Source: Pseudomonas frederiksbergensis | GTDB lineage: Bacteria; Pseudomonadota; Gammaproteobacteria; Pseudomonadales; Pseudomonadaceae | Direction: 5' to 3' | Length of the DNA: 64,000 nt | Assembly (NCBI RefSeq): GCF_003732705.1 | Contig: NZ_MOBR01000006.1 | Coordinates: 62,001-126,000 of the forward strand | In this document: positions 7,845 through 16,171 of the stretch, one piece after another | How positions within the stretch are numbered: the stretch's first letter is position 1 | Layout: each line of letters begins with the position of its first letter | Notes under the pieces: generated by a model | Told to the model about the DNA's origin: nothing | What the model saw: only the letters and a program-made list of their open reading frames with translations | The model's database searches: none | Program-made: the position numbers and the translations under genes

Positions 7845-8696
7845 ATGAAAAAGCTGTTCAGCTTGCTCGCCACCCTGCTGGTGCTGGCCCTCGCGATATG
7901 GATCGGCCGGACTCTGTGGGTGCATTACATGGATACGCCATGGACCCGCGACGGCCGGGTGCGCGCCGACATCATCAACGTCGCCGCCGACGTCACCGGC
8001 GAAGTGGTGGACGTGCCGGTGCGCGACAACCAACTGGTGAAGAAGGGCGATTTGCTGATGCAGATCGACCCCGAGCACTACCGCATCGCAGTCAAACAGG
8101 CGCAGTCGCTGTTGGCCTCGCGCAAGGCCACGTGGGAGATGCGCAAGGTCAACGCCCATCGCCGCGCCGACATGGACGCCCTGGTGATCTCCAAGGAAAA
8201 CCGCGACGACGCCAGCAACATCGCCGACTCGGCCCTGGCCGATTACCAACACGCCCAGGCGCAACTGGAAGCAGCGGAACTGAACCTCAAACGCACCGAA
8301 GTGCGGGCGGCGGTGGACGGTTACGTCACCAACCTCAACGTCCATCGCGGCGACTATGCGCGCATCGGCGAAGCAAAAATGGCCGTGGTCGATATGAACT
8401 CGTTCTGGGTGTATGGCTTCTTCGAAGAAACCAAACTGCCCCATGTGCGGGTGGGTGATAAAGCCGATATGCAGCTCATGAGCGGCGAAGTGCTAAAGGG
8501 GCATGTGGAGAGTATTTCTCGCGGCATTTACGACCGCGACAACCCCGAGAGCCGCGAGCTGATCGCCGATGTGAACCCGACGTTCAACTGGGTGCGGTTG
8601 GCCCAGCGGGTGCCGGTGCGGATTCACATCGATGAAGTGCCAGAGGGTGTGCTGTTGGCGGCGGGGATTACGTGTACGGTAGTAGTGAATCAATGA
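7845..8696 (+). CDS. HlyD-family periplasmic adaptor (AaeA-like)
   Basis: The 283-residue protein starts MKKLFSLLATLLVLALAIW, a single N-terminal membrane anchor, then TPWTRDGRVRADIINVAADVTG, the lipoyl/barrel-sandwich signature of membrane-fusion proteins (about residues 30-75). A short helical hairpin (about 80-150), the second lipoyl half around VRAAVDGYV and a beta-barrel domain follow. It links the FUSC inner-membrane protein to the OprM-like channel encoded upstream, completing a tripartite pump. It is last in the operon; a type-B palindromic repeat follows the stop. Confidence 0.92.
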   Translation: MKKLFSLLATLLVLALAIWIGRTLWVHYMDTPWTRDGRVRADIINVAADVTGEVVDVPVRDNQLVKKGDLLMQIDPEHYRIAVKQAQSLLASRKATWEMRKVNAHRRADMDALVISKENRDDASNIADSALADYQHAQAQLEAAELNLKRTEVRAAVDGYVTNLNVHRGDYARIGEAKMAVVDMNSFWVYGFFEETKLPHVRVGDKADMQLMSGEVLKGHVESISRGIYDRDNPESRELIADVNPTFNWVRLAQRVPVRIHIDEVPEGVLLAAGITCTVVVNQ

Positions 8697-8697
8697 A

Positions 8698-8806
8698 GAT
8701 CGTTCCCACGCTTTGCGTGGGAATGCATCCAGTGACGCTCCGCGTCACAGATTGGGACGCAGAGCGTCCCGGGCATCGCGCTACCACGCGGAGCGTGGGA
8801 GCGATC
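8698..8806. repeat. Palindromic repeat (type B)
   Basis: This copy opens GATCGTTCCCACGCTTTGCG and closes with GAGCGTGGGAGCGATC, with an inner GTGACGCTCCGCGTCAC hairpin. It starts right after the efflux operon and lies between two convergent genes, so it may act as a transcript 3' end. Confidence 0.9.
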
Positions 8807-8811
8807 GGGGC

Positions 8812-9210
8812 TCACGCGCTACAAAACGTCTCCTGCAAATGCCGCCAAACTATCCGCCCCGATGGTCCTTTTTCAAACACCACCGTCGACCTTCGATCCG
8901 AGTGCAACCCCGTCGCATCGGTCTGCTGCTCGCGATAACTCACCGTCGCGCCACGTTCGTGCAATGCAATTGCGCGCAGCTCGCTAAGCTCAATCCTGAA
9001 CCCGGTCTTCTTCCCGCCGGCCATCCGAAACAAGCCACTCAACGCCTCCAGGTCCAGCACCCGGCCCAGCGGCGAGACCATGGAAAACTGTGGCGAAAAA
9101 CGCGCAAGCAACCGGTCCAGCGCCGCGTCGTCTTCCTCCACGGCGAACCACTGTTCAATCGCCACATGGGCCTGGATCACTTCGTCAAAATAGTCGGTGT
9201 AGTCAGTCAT
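8812..9210 (-). CDS. SnoaL/DUF4440-like protein
   Basis: The 132-residue product starts MTDYTDYFDEVIQAHVAIEQWF and looks like a cone-shaped NTF2/SnoaL-type fold: an N-terminal helix, a central segment with FSPQFSMVSPLGRVLDLEALSGLF and C-terminal strands ending HLQETFCSA. The function is unknown; such proteins may be enzymes or ligand-binding proteins. The ATG (complement 9208-9210) overlaps the stop of the MFS gene in an ATGA arrangement, so the two are co-translated. Upstream in-frame starts lie inside the MFS gene and are rejected. Confidence 0.7.
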   Translation of the reverse strand: MTDYTDYFDEVIQAHVAIEQWFAVEEDDAALDRLLARFSPQFSMVSPLGRVLDLEALSGLFRMAGGKKTGFRIELSELRAIALHERGATVSYREQQTDATGLHSDRRSTVVFEKGPSGRIVWRHLQETFCSA

Positions 9211-10595
9211 ACGGATTTTTCCTGAAGGGGATTTGAGGTTAGCAGGGCGAGGATTTTCGTCGAGTCGAAGCGCAGGACAGCGGTCATGGGCACCAGTGTC
9301 AGCAGGGCGGCGGCGAGGAAGCAATAGTGGAAACCTTCAGCGCCCAACGCGCCGAGCAACGAGCTCAACAGCGCCGCGCCAAGGCAGAACCCGAGCTGGC
9401 GGTTGATGTTCCACAGTGCGCTGGAGTGGCCCATTTTTTCCGGCGCTATGCCGATAAACGCCAAGGTCTGCGCAGTGACGCTGCACAGGCTGCCACCCAG
9501 GCCCATCACGGCGTAGGCAATGATCAGCAGCGGGCCGGCGGGTTGTTCGACGCGCATCAGCAACAGGATGCCCAGGCATTGCAAGATCATGCCGGCGATC
9601 AGCAACGGCTTGGGGCCGATGCGGTTGAAACTGCGTTTGCCCAGCAGGATCGCCACCCCCGAGCCGGCCGCCCACGGCAACATCAGCGCGCCGATTTGCG
9701 CCGCGCCGAAACCGAGGTCGTGCAGGTACAACACGGCGATCAGGTGGGTGCCGGTGAAAATGCCGGGCACGCAGAGGTAGATCAGCATCGCCAGGCGCAG
9801 CGATGGATTTTTGATCAGTTGCAGGTCGAGGATTGCACCGGGTTTTCGCCAGCCGTCGCGCCAATACAACGTCGCCATCGCGGCGCTGAGGATCAGTCCG
9901 AGCCCGCCGAATGCGCGCGTGTCCGGTTGGCTCAACAGGCTCAAGGCGATCAACAACAGACTCAGGGCCGAGATGGCCAGCAGCAAGCCAAGGGCATCCA
10001 GTGACGGGCGTGCGGTCGCGGCTGGATCGGGTTTCAACCAGAGCAGGCCGAGCGCGAAGGTGAGCAGCGCCACCGGCACGTTCAAGTAGAAAATCCAGCG
10101 CCAGGACAACGCCTGAACGATCAACCCGCCGGCCATCGGCGACAAGGCCGGGACCATCAGCGCCACCAGCAACACCACGCCGGTGAAATGCGCACGCCGG
10201 GCCGGTGGAAACTGTCGATAGGCCAGGGCCTGGCCGACCGGGAGCAACAGCCCGCCACCGATACCTTGCAGCAGTCGCCAGCCGATCAGGCTTTCAATCG
10301 ATCCTGCCTGCGCCACCAACGCCGAAGCGACCCCGAACAGCAGCAACGAACCGAGGATCAGCCGCCGCTCACCGATCCGCGCCGCCAGCCACACGCTCAT
10401 CGGAATGATCAGCGTCAGCCCGAGCATGTAGGCGTTGCTGATCCACGCCAGTTCGGTCACCGAGGCGTGCAGTTCCCGGGCGATGTCGGGGTAGGCGATG
10501 GTGGCGACGAACATGTTCAGCAGGTCGAGGGCGAACCCCAACAAATACACCAGTGCGACTTTCGATCGATAGGCCATGGCCACTTTCCCTGTCAT
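9207..10595 (-). CDS. MFS drug-type exporter
   Basis: The 462-residue protein starts MTGKVAMAYRSK, or possibly at the internal Met 7. It has about 12-14 hydrophobic helices. An early DLLNMFVATIAYPDIARELH segment resembles motif D1 of DHA2 exporters (normally LD.TIVNVALP). The loop AARIGERRLILGS is a motif A variant, and WRLLQGIGGGLLLPVGQA is motif B. These point to a proton-driven exporter of the major facilitator superfamily. It is divergent from a LysR gene 92 bp away and overlaps the SnoaL-like gene downstream. The substrate is unknown. Confidence 0.88.
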   Translation of the reverse strand: MTGKVAMAYRSKVALVYLLGFALDLLNMFVATIAYPDIARELHASVTELAWISNAYMLGLTLIIPMSVWLAARIGERRLILGSLLLFGVASALVAQAGSIESLIGWRLLQGIGGGLLLPVGQALAYRQFPPARRAHFTGVVLLVALMVPALSPMAGGLIVQALSWRWIFYLNVPVALLTFALGLLWLKPDPAATARPSLDALGLLLAISALSLLLIALSLLSQPDTRAFGGLGLILSAAMATLYWRDGWRKPGAILDLQLIKNPSLRLAMLIYLCVPGIFTGTHLIAVLYLHDLGFGAAQIGALMLPWAAGSGVAILLGKRSFNRIGPKPLLIAGMILQCLGILLLMRVEQPAGPLLIIAYAVMGLGGSLCSVTAQTLAFIGIAPEKMGHSSALWNINRQLGFCLGAALLSSLLGALGAEGFHYCFLAAALLTLVPMTAVLRFDSTKILALLTSNPLQEKSV

Positions 10596-10650
10596 GAGAC
10601 GTGCAGGGTAGGGCGCTTGCGGCGTTAGGAAAACGCTGGTTTGGCTGCTA

Positions 10651-10671
10651 GTTTGTCAAAATTATTTTGAC
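10651..10671. promoter_or_regulatory. Candidate LysR operator
   Basis: GTCAAAAT-T-ATTTTGAC is a perfect 8-bp inverted repeat with a single central base. It sits in the gap between the MFS start and the LysR start, about 17 bp before the LysR ATG. LysR boxes are typically dyads in such divergent gaps. The binding partner is inferred. Confidence 0.55.
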
Positions 10672-10687
10672 AAGGAGCGGTGCCCAC

Positions 10688-11578
10688 ATGGTGAGTCTGG
10701 ACCGTTTTGACACCTTCAAAGCCGTGGTCGAGGCCGGGTCATTGACCGCCGCAGCCGATACGTTGGGGCAGACCCGCGCGGTGGTGAGTTTCAACCTCAA
10801 GCGGTTGGAGGCCGAATTGGGCGTCACTTTGCTGACCCGCAGCACCCGACAATTGGCCCTGACCGATGCGGGCGAGCGTTTTTATCGGCGTTGTTTGCGC
10901 ACCTTGGACGAAGCGCGACTGGCGATCGAGGAGGCCCGTTCGGAGCACTCGCAGCTCAAGGGCACATTACGGATCACCACCACGGTGGAGTTTGCCTTGG
11001 CTCAGGTGGTGCCCGCGCTGGGAGTGTTTCGTGAGCAACATCCGCAACTGAACATTCACCTGTCCACATCCTCGACCCACGCCGATCTGATTTCCGAGCG
11101 TTTTGACGTGGCGATTCGGCTGGGACGCATGCTTGATTCCAATCTGCGTGCGGTGCAGTTGTCGACATTCGAGATTTTTGCGGTGGCGGCGCCGGTGCTG
11201 ATTGAGCAGCACGGGGCTGTCCCCACGTTGGCAGCACTGGAATCGTTGCCGACATTGGGGCATGGGCGGGTGCCTGAACTAACGGTGACCGACCCGGCCG
11301 GGACGGAGCATCTGTACCAGCCAAACCCGGGGAAAACCGCGATTGTCGCCGACAACTCGGCAACGCTGCGGGCCTTTGCATTGTCCGGGCAAGGCGTGGC
11401 GATTTTGCCGCAGTGGCTGGTTCAGGAGGATTTGGAGGCGGGACGGCTGGTGCATCTGCTGGCTGATCACCGGTTTGCCCAGCAGGGGGTGTATGCGTTG
11501 TACCCGGACACCCGGCATCTGCCGCTGAAGGTGCGGGCGTTTATTGATTTCATGAAGGGGTGGTGTTGGGGTTTCTAG
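10688..11578 (+). CDS. LysR-family transcriptional regulator
   Basis: The 296-residue protein starts MVSLDRFDTFKAVVEAGSLTAA, with the ATG at 10688 preceded by AAGGAGCGG. An N-terminal HTH (residues 1-60) and a LysR effector-binding domain follow. It is transcribed divergently from the MFS/SnoaL pair across a short 92-bp gap containing the A/T-rich stretch TTTGTCAAAATTATTTTGAC. That stretch holds the inverted motif GTCAAAATTATTTTGAC, a likely LysR operator. It therefore probably controls the exporter pair. Confidence 0.88.
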   Translation: MVSLDRFDTFKAVVEAGSLTAAADTLGQTRAVVSFNLKRLEAELGVTLLTRSTRQLALTDAGERFYRRCLRTLDEARLAIEEARSEHSQLKGTLRITTTVEFALAQVVPALGVFREQHPQLNIHLSTSSTHADLISERFDVAIRLGRMLDSNLRAVQLSTFEIFAVAAPVLIEQHGAVPTLAALESLPTLGHGRVPELTVTDPAGTEHLYQPNPGKTAIVADNSATLRAFALSGQGVAILPQWLVQEDLEAGRLVHLLADHRFAQQGVYALYPDTRHLPLKVRAFIDFMKGWCWGF

Positions 11579-11590
11579 TGACTGTGCTGA

Positions 11591-11621
11591 CGCCATCGCG
11601 GGCAAGCCTTGCTCCTACAGG
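11591..11621. repeat. Single-arm palindromic repeat (type A)
   Basis: CGCCATCGCGGGCAAGCCTT followed by GCTCCTACAGG is one arm only, immediately after the LysR gene; the partner arm is missing. Confidence 0.8.
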
Positions 11622-11680
11622 TCAGCGTCGTACGCCAATCATGCGAACGACACCCCGGGCCTCTTCGTTGGTAAGGCGTC

Positions 11681-12679
11681 TTACAGTGGCGCCTGGCTTA
11701 GGATGGCTTCGGCCTTCTTCACGGCATCCGTTACGTCCAGTTCTTTGTCACTGAGCAGCGCCATGACCTGCGGATTCTGCAGGACATTGGCATTGGGACT
11801 GTGCAGCTGAGCCTGTCGTGAAATGATCACATACGCGTAAAACTGATCACGGGTGCTGAACTCGGGACGAGCACTCACCGTGGCCAGTGCGTTCTCCATA
11901 AAGGCATGGCGATCTGTCGGCGAGAGTCCCTTGAAGGTGTCGGGGAATTGCAAATGGATGTTCGCCGAGTACACCGCGATGTTTTCCTCTCGCGCTTCCT
12001 TGCCCACCTCGTCCTTGCTGGTCACGTTCTTGCTCAGTTGCTCGTAACCTTTTTCGCCTTCGCTGAGTTGCTGCGGGTTCATTCGTTGTTTCAGCGAGTC
12101 GACCTGTGCCGTGTCGTCGAGGACTCTGGCCCAACTGTAAGCCAGGGACAGATTGGCTTTGTTGGTATGCATACGAATCAGGGTTTGCTGGGAATCCGGA
12201 TCGCCATGGCGTGCCGAGCGTTCCAGCCAACGTATACCGAGGTCGAGGTCCGGCGTCTGTCCGTACATGCCATAGGCAAAGCTCTGGAACATGCCGAACT
12301 CGGCGCACGAGTCATTTCTGACCGCGGAATACGCCATATAGCCGAAGGCTTCCCGGTCGCGTTGGGAGCTGTCCTTGCTCGTGTCCTTTTCCGCGATGCT
12401 GGCCAGATAACACAAGGCCCGCTCATGGGTGGGCGCGGCCATGATCAGGCAGCTGCGGGCTTGCTCGGGCTTTTCGTCGTTGTACAACTGGTAACCGATG
12501 CCGTAGAGCAGATCGCTGTCCATGCCGAGGTTGCAATACTCGTTGGCAACGGCTTGCGGTAACAGCTCCTTGAGGCTGAGCTTGGGCAGGGTGGCGTTCA
12601 GCGTCTCGTCTGGCGATGGCGCGCCGCAGCCGACAAGCGCGGTGGCCAATGCCAGCGGCAGCAGGTTTTTACATTTCAA
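11681..12679 (-). CDS. Sel1/TPR-like lipoprotein of unknown function
   Basis: The 332-residue protein starts MKCKNLLPLALATALVGCGAP, a lipoprotein signal peptide with lipobox LVGC (Cys18). Downstream are degenerate Sel1-like repeats such as DLDLGIRWLERSARHGDPDSQQTLIRM (about residues 145-172), suggesting a helical repeat scaffold in the periplasm. Several Cys residues (about 48, 77, 89, 124) could form disulphides. It is a single gene with no obvious operon partner. No function is recognised. Confidence 0.75.
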   Translation of the reverse strand: MKCKNLLPLALATALVGCGAPSPDETLNATLPKLSLKELLPQAVANEYCNLGMDSDLLYGIGYQLYNDEKPEQARSCLIMAAPTHERALCYLASIAEKDTSKDSSQRDREAFGYMAYSAVRNDSCAEFGMFQSFAYGMYGQTPDLDLGIRWLERSARHGDPDSQQTLIRMHTNKANLSLAYSWARVLDDTAQVDSLKQRMNPQQLSEGEKGYEQLSKNVTSKDEVGKEAREENIAVYSANIHLQFPDTFKGLSPTDRHAFMENALATVSARPEFSTRDQFYAYVIISRQAQLHSPNANVLQNPQVMALLSDKELDVTDAVKKAEAILSQAPL

Positions 12680-12959
12680 TGGACATTCCCTGATCGGCGA
12701 TTGAATAGAGATCGCATGGCGCGGGCAGGGGAAGAGCGGGAAGGCAAAGCAATCCGTGCTTCGGTTTTAATGCCAGCGATTCCATGCTGCTTGAGTCGGC
12801 GTAAACGCGTCGAATGTCTCAAGTGCGCGCATTCTACTGAAAGCACCCAGGCATACAAACCTGTATGGATGCGGCACCGGCGATGTGATCGAGCAGCGCG
12901 CGCTGCTCAGTCTGATGATGATTGTGACGATCTGGCGCGATTAGACCGGTTTGCCACGC

Positions 12960-13784
12960 TCAGAGTTGGCGATTCAAACCAAACCGCTTCATCAAGGTCG
13001 ACTCCAGCAACCCCTTGGGCAGCAGCGTCGCCAGCAGTGGCAGAGCCCGGCTGCCATTGCCGATGCGGATCAGCCGTGGCGGTTTTTCCTGCTGCACTGC
13101 CTTCAGCAACACTGCGGCAAACTCACGGGCCGGGGTTGGTTTGTCCTGGGACGCCTTGGCCCGTGCGCGAATGCCTTCACGCAACGCAAACCACGGCGAT
13201 TGCTCGGTGATCAGTTGTTCGGCTTCATGGCCGGCATTCTTGGCAAAACGGGTGTCGATGGCGCCGGGCTGGACTTCCATCACGCGGATGCCGAACGGCG
13301 CCAGTTCCATGCGCAGGGCATCGCTCAGGGCATGCACGGCGGCTTTCGAGGCGCAGTAGGCGCCGGCGAACGGCGTGACCAACACCCCGGACACGCTGCC
13401 GATGTTCACCACCAAACCCTTGGCCCGGCGCAACACCGGGAACAACGCCTGGGTGACGCCGACCAGCGCAAACACATTGGTTTCGAACTGGCGTTGCATC
13501 GCCGGCACGCCGCCATCGAGCAGCGGCCCCATGGCGCCATAACCGGCGTTGTTGATCAGCACATCGAGGCCGCCATGTTGCTGGTTGATCCGCTCACCCA
13601 GCTGTGCGAGGGCGGCGCCATCATTGACGTCCAGTTGCACTGCCGTGAAACCCGCCGCCGCCAAAACGGCCACGTCTTCAGCCTTGCGGGCGCTGGCCCA
13701 GACCTCGTAGCCGGCGGTTTTGAACACATCCGCCAGGGCGCGGCCGATGCCGCTGGAACAACCGGTAATCAACGCAACGGGCAT
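12960..13784 (-). CDS. Short-chain dehydrogenase/reductase
   Basis: The 274-residue protein starts MPVALITGCSSGIGRALADVF, with the cofactor motif TGCSSGIG at residues 7-14, NNAG around residue 81, and the catalytic Ser plus YCASKAAVH around residue 140. These define a classical SDR oxidoreductase. The ATG (complement 13782-13784) has AAGGAC upstream and is preferred over the non-ATG start at 13802. The Gly-Cys-Ser cofactor site and length suggest an NADP-dependent enzyme, substrate unknown. The next gene upstream, ending at 13816, may be co-transcribed. Confidence 0.9.
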   Translation of the reverse strand: MPVALITGCSSGIGRALADVFKTAGYEVWASARKAEDVAVLAAAGFTAVQLDVNDGAALAQLGERINQQHGGLDVLINNAGYGAMGPLLDGGVPAMQRQFETNVFALVGVTQALFPVLRRAKGLVVNIGSVSGVLVTPFAGAYCASKAAVHALSDALRMELAPFGIRVMEVQPGAIDTRFAKNAGHEAEQLITEQSPWFALREGIRARAKASQDKPTPAREFAAVLLKAVQQEKPPRLIRIGNGSRALPLLATLLPKGLLESTLMKRFGLNRQL

Positions 13785-13815
13785 GGCGCGGTCCTTGTGC
13801 AATTAAAAGAGGGGA

Positions 13816-14280
13816 TCAGTCGGAGAAACTACCCTGCAAACGCTCGGCGCGAAACTCCAGGGTTTGCGGGCGATAACCGGGGCGCAACGGTGGTAGCGGC
13901 AAGCAGTCTTCCCAGTTGGCGCCGGCCTGCAATTCGCCGGGGCCGCGATAACGCGGGGCGGCGTATTGATTGTCGGCCAGGTTGACCGTGTCGCCCGGTG
14001 CGTAAGCGGCGATGCGCCAGCGCAGTTCGGTGAGCGGCACGTCGTTGCCGTTGTTCATGGTCAGTTGCAGCGGGCGATCCGCCGGGCATTGCTGCGGCGC
14101 ATAAGTGATACGCAACTCAAGGCGCGCCAGTTGCTTGACCTCGCGGTTGTCCAGCCAGATCACCCACGTGGCGACCAGGCCCAGGCCCACGGCAGCGGCC
14201 ACGGAGACAGGCAAGGCTTTGGCCGGATAGCGCAACAACAGGATCAGCCAGGTGATGACCAGCAGGACGCCGATGAACAT
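13816..14280 (-). CDS. Small membrane protein of unknown function
   Basis: The 154-residue protein starts MFIGVLLVITWLILLLRYPAK, with two hydrophobic segments (about residues 1-17 and 25-43) then a soluble domain of about 110 residues with strand-like content and two Cys (about 68 and 128). Similar proteins in Pseudomonas are often labelled multidrug transporter without evidence, and I would not keep that name. The upstream ATG at 14289 is an alternative start 3 codons earlier. The stop is 31 bp before the SDR start, so the pair may form an operon. Confidence 0.65.
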   Translation of the reverse strand: MFIGVLLVITWLILLLRYPAKALPVSVAAAVGLGLVATWVIWLDNREVKQLARLELRITYAPQQCPADRPLQLTMNNGNDVPLTELRWRIAAYAPGDTVNLADNQYAAPRYRGPGELQAGANWEDCLPLPPLRPGYRPQTLEFRAERLQGSFSD

Positions 14281-14346
14281 GTCGCACAACCTCGGGAGAA
14301 GAGAAGGTCATCCTACCTAAGCGTAGGGGAGGTTGGCGATGGGCGT

Positions 14347-14451
14347 GATCGTTCCCACGCGCAGCAAAGGAATGCAGCCCGGGACGCTCCGCGTCCCATT
14401 GGAACGCGGAGCGTCCCTTGAGGCATTCCCACGCAGAGCGTAGGAACGATC
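14347..14451. repeat. Palindromic repeat (type B)
   Basis: This is a single type-B unit from GATCGTTCCCACGCGCAGCA to CGTAGGAACGATC. It sits directly against the alginate operon terminator and upstream of the small membrane protein gene. Confidence 0.9.
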
Positions 14452-14452
14452 A

Positions 14453-14516
14453 AAAAAAAGCCCCCGACCAACCCACTGCGGATAGGGAAAACGCAGTGGG
14501 CTCGACGAGGGCTTTT
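14453..14516 (-). terminator. Alginate operon terminator
   Basis: The arms AAGCCCTCGTCGAGCCCACTGCG and CGCAGTGGGTTGGTCGGGGGCTT form a long imperfect stem with a short loop, followed on the minus strand by a run of eight T. It lies 16 bp after the algA stop. A T-run also exists on the other strand, so it may work in both directions. Confidence 0.93.
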
Positions 14517-14531
14517 TATTTCGCTAAACGC

Positions 14532-15983
14532 TTACTGCGCGATGGTTTTCACCGACACGCCGCGTTCGATCGGGGTGGAGCGACCGTAGATATCTTCGAA
14601 CCGCTCGATATCGTCTTCGCCCAAATAGCTGCCCGATTGCACTTCGATGATCTCGAGTGGAATCTTGCCCGGGTTACGCAGACGGTGCACCGAGGCGATC
14701 GGGATGTAGGTCGACTGGTTTTCGCAAAGCAGGAACACGTTCTCGTCGCAGGTCACTTCAGCAGTGCCGCTGACCACGATCCAGTGTTCGGCGCGGTGGT
14801 GGTGCATTTGCAGCGACAGGCACGCGCCCGGCTTGACCGAGATGTGCTTGACCTGGAAACGCCCGCCCATGTCCACCGAATCGTAGGAGCCCCACGGACG
14901 ATAGACTTCGCAGTGGTTCTGGGTTTCGCTGCGGCCCTGCTCGTTGAGGGTGTTGACCATTTGTTTCACGCCTTGGACCGAGTCCTTGTGGGCGATCATC
15001 ATGGCGTCTTTGGTTTCGACGACCACGATGTTTTCCAGGCCGATCACCGACACCAGTTTGCCGTTGCCGTGGATCATGCAGTTCTTGCTGTCCTGGATGA
15101 CCACGTCGCCTTTGGACACGTTGCCGTTGGCGTCTTTTTCATTCACTTCCCACAACGATGCCCAGCAACCGACATCGCTCCAGCCAGCGGTCAGCGGTAC
15201 GACGCAGGCGCGCTGGGTTTTTTCCATCACCGCGTAGTCGATGGAGTTGTCCGGGCAGCAAGCGAAGGTGGCTTCGTCGAAGGTGATGGTGTCGTTATCC
15301 TGCTCGCTGCGCTCAAGGGTCAGCAGGCAGGTGTCGTAGATGTCCGGGTCGTGCTTTTTCAGTTCTTCGAGGAAGCGGCTGGCGCGGAACAGGAACATGC
15401 CGCTGTTCCAGAAGTAACCGCCGGACTCCACGTATTCGGTGGCGCGCTTGACGTCAGGTTTTTCGACGAAGTGCGAGACACGGCTGACGCCTTCGGGCAG
15501 CAGCGAGTCATTGGTGGACTTGATGTAGCCGTAACCGGTTTCCGGTTTGGTGGCCGGTACGCCGAACAGCACCATTTCGCCGTTTTCCGCCGCGACGGTG
15601 GCCAGGGCCAACGCGCGTTGCAGGGCTTTCTGATCTTCCAGTACGTGGTCGGCCGGCAGCACTAGCATCAACTCGTCGCGACCTTCATTGACCAGCATCA
15701 TCGCGGTCAACGCCACGGCCGGTGCGGTGTTGCGACCGAACGGTTCCATCAGGATGCGCTGCACTTCCAGTTTACGGGTGCTCAGCTGCTCGTTGACGAT
15801 GAAGCGGTGGTCCTTGTTGCAGACCACGATCGGGGAGTCCATGCCTTCGAACACCAGGCGTTCCAGGGTTTGCTGGAACAGGGTGTGTTCGCCGGTCAAG
15901 GCCAGGAACTGTTTAGGGAACTGTTTACGCGAAAGCGGCCAAAGACGTGAGCCGCTACCACCTGACAAGATTACCGGAATCAT
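14532..15983 (-). CDS. algA: Mannose-1-phosphate guanylyltransferase / mannose-6-phosphate isomerase
   Basis: This bifunctional cytosolic enzyme (483 residues) makes GDP-mannose for alginate: phosphomannose isomerase converts fructose-6-P to mannose-6-P, and GDP-mannose pyrophosphorylase acts after AlgC. The N-terminal nucleotidyltransferase has the signature GGSGSRLWPLSRKQFPKQF at residues 8-26. The C-terminal type-II isomerase cupin has PWGSYDSVD and SLQMHHHRAEHW. The start MIPVILSGG is preceded by AAGGAGTAACAAC; an upstream extension runs through a palindromic repeat and is rejected. It is the last gene of the operon, separated from algF by a 188-bp gap that carries a repeat. Confidence 0.97.
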   Translation of the reverse strand: MIPVILSGGSGSRLWPLSRKQFPKQFLALTGEHTLFQQTLERLVFEGMDSPIVVCNKDHRFIVNEQLSTRKLEVQRILMEPFGRNTAPAVALTAMMLVNEGRDELMLVLPADHVLEDQKALQRALALATVAAENGEMVLFGVPATKPETGYGYIKSTNDSLLPEGVSRVSHFVEKPDVKRATEYVESGGYFWNSGMFLFRASRFLEELKKHDPDIYDTCLLTLERSEQDNDTITFDEATFACCPDNSIDYAVMEKTQRACVVPLTAGWSDVGCWASLWEVNEKDANGNVSKGDVVIQDSKNCMIHGNGKLVSVIGLENIVVVETKDAMMIAHKDSVQGVKQMVNTLNEQGRSETQNHCEVYRPWGSYDSVDMGGRFQVKHISVKPGACLSLQMHHHRAEHWIVVSGTAEVTCDENVFLLCENQSTYIPIASVHRLRNPGKIPLEIIEVQSGSYLGEDDIERFEDIYGRSTPIERGVSVKTIAQ

Positions 15984-16074
15984 GTTGTTACTCCTTAAAA
16001 TCGATTGGTTAGAGCTACTGCGTTCTGTCGTTTCACTCTTGTTCTTATTCCGTATCTCGATTGCCAGCCGATCC

Positions 16075-16144
16075 CCTGTAGGAGCATGGCTTGCCCGCGA
16101 TGGCGGTCTTGAGGGCCTCATCGCGGGCAAGCCTTGCTCCTACA
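16075..16144. repeat. Palindromic repeat doublet (type A) inside the alginate operon
   Basis: CCTGTAGGAGCATGGCTTGC and GCAAGCCTTGCTCCTACA arms lie in the 188-bp gap between algF and algA. A stable hairpin here could alter mRNA decay, and so the level of algA relative to upstream genes. Confidence 0.88.
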
Positions 16145-16171
16145 AAGGAGCGCGGCAATCCAGAAAAATAG

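Noticed and set aside
12853..12868. CATACA-AACC-TGTATG dyad as a possible LexA site
   Set aside because: The LexA consensus has CTGTAT...ATACAG with the arms in the opposite order. No SOS gene follows. It is only a short palindrome.
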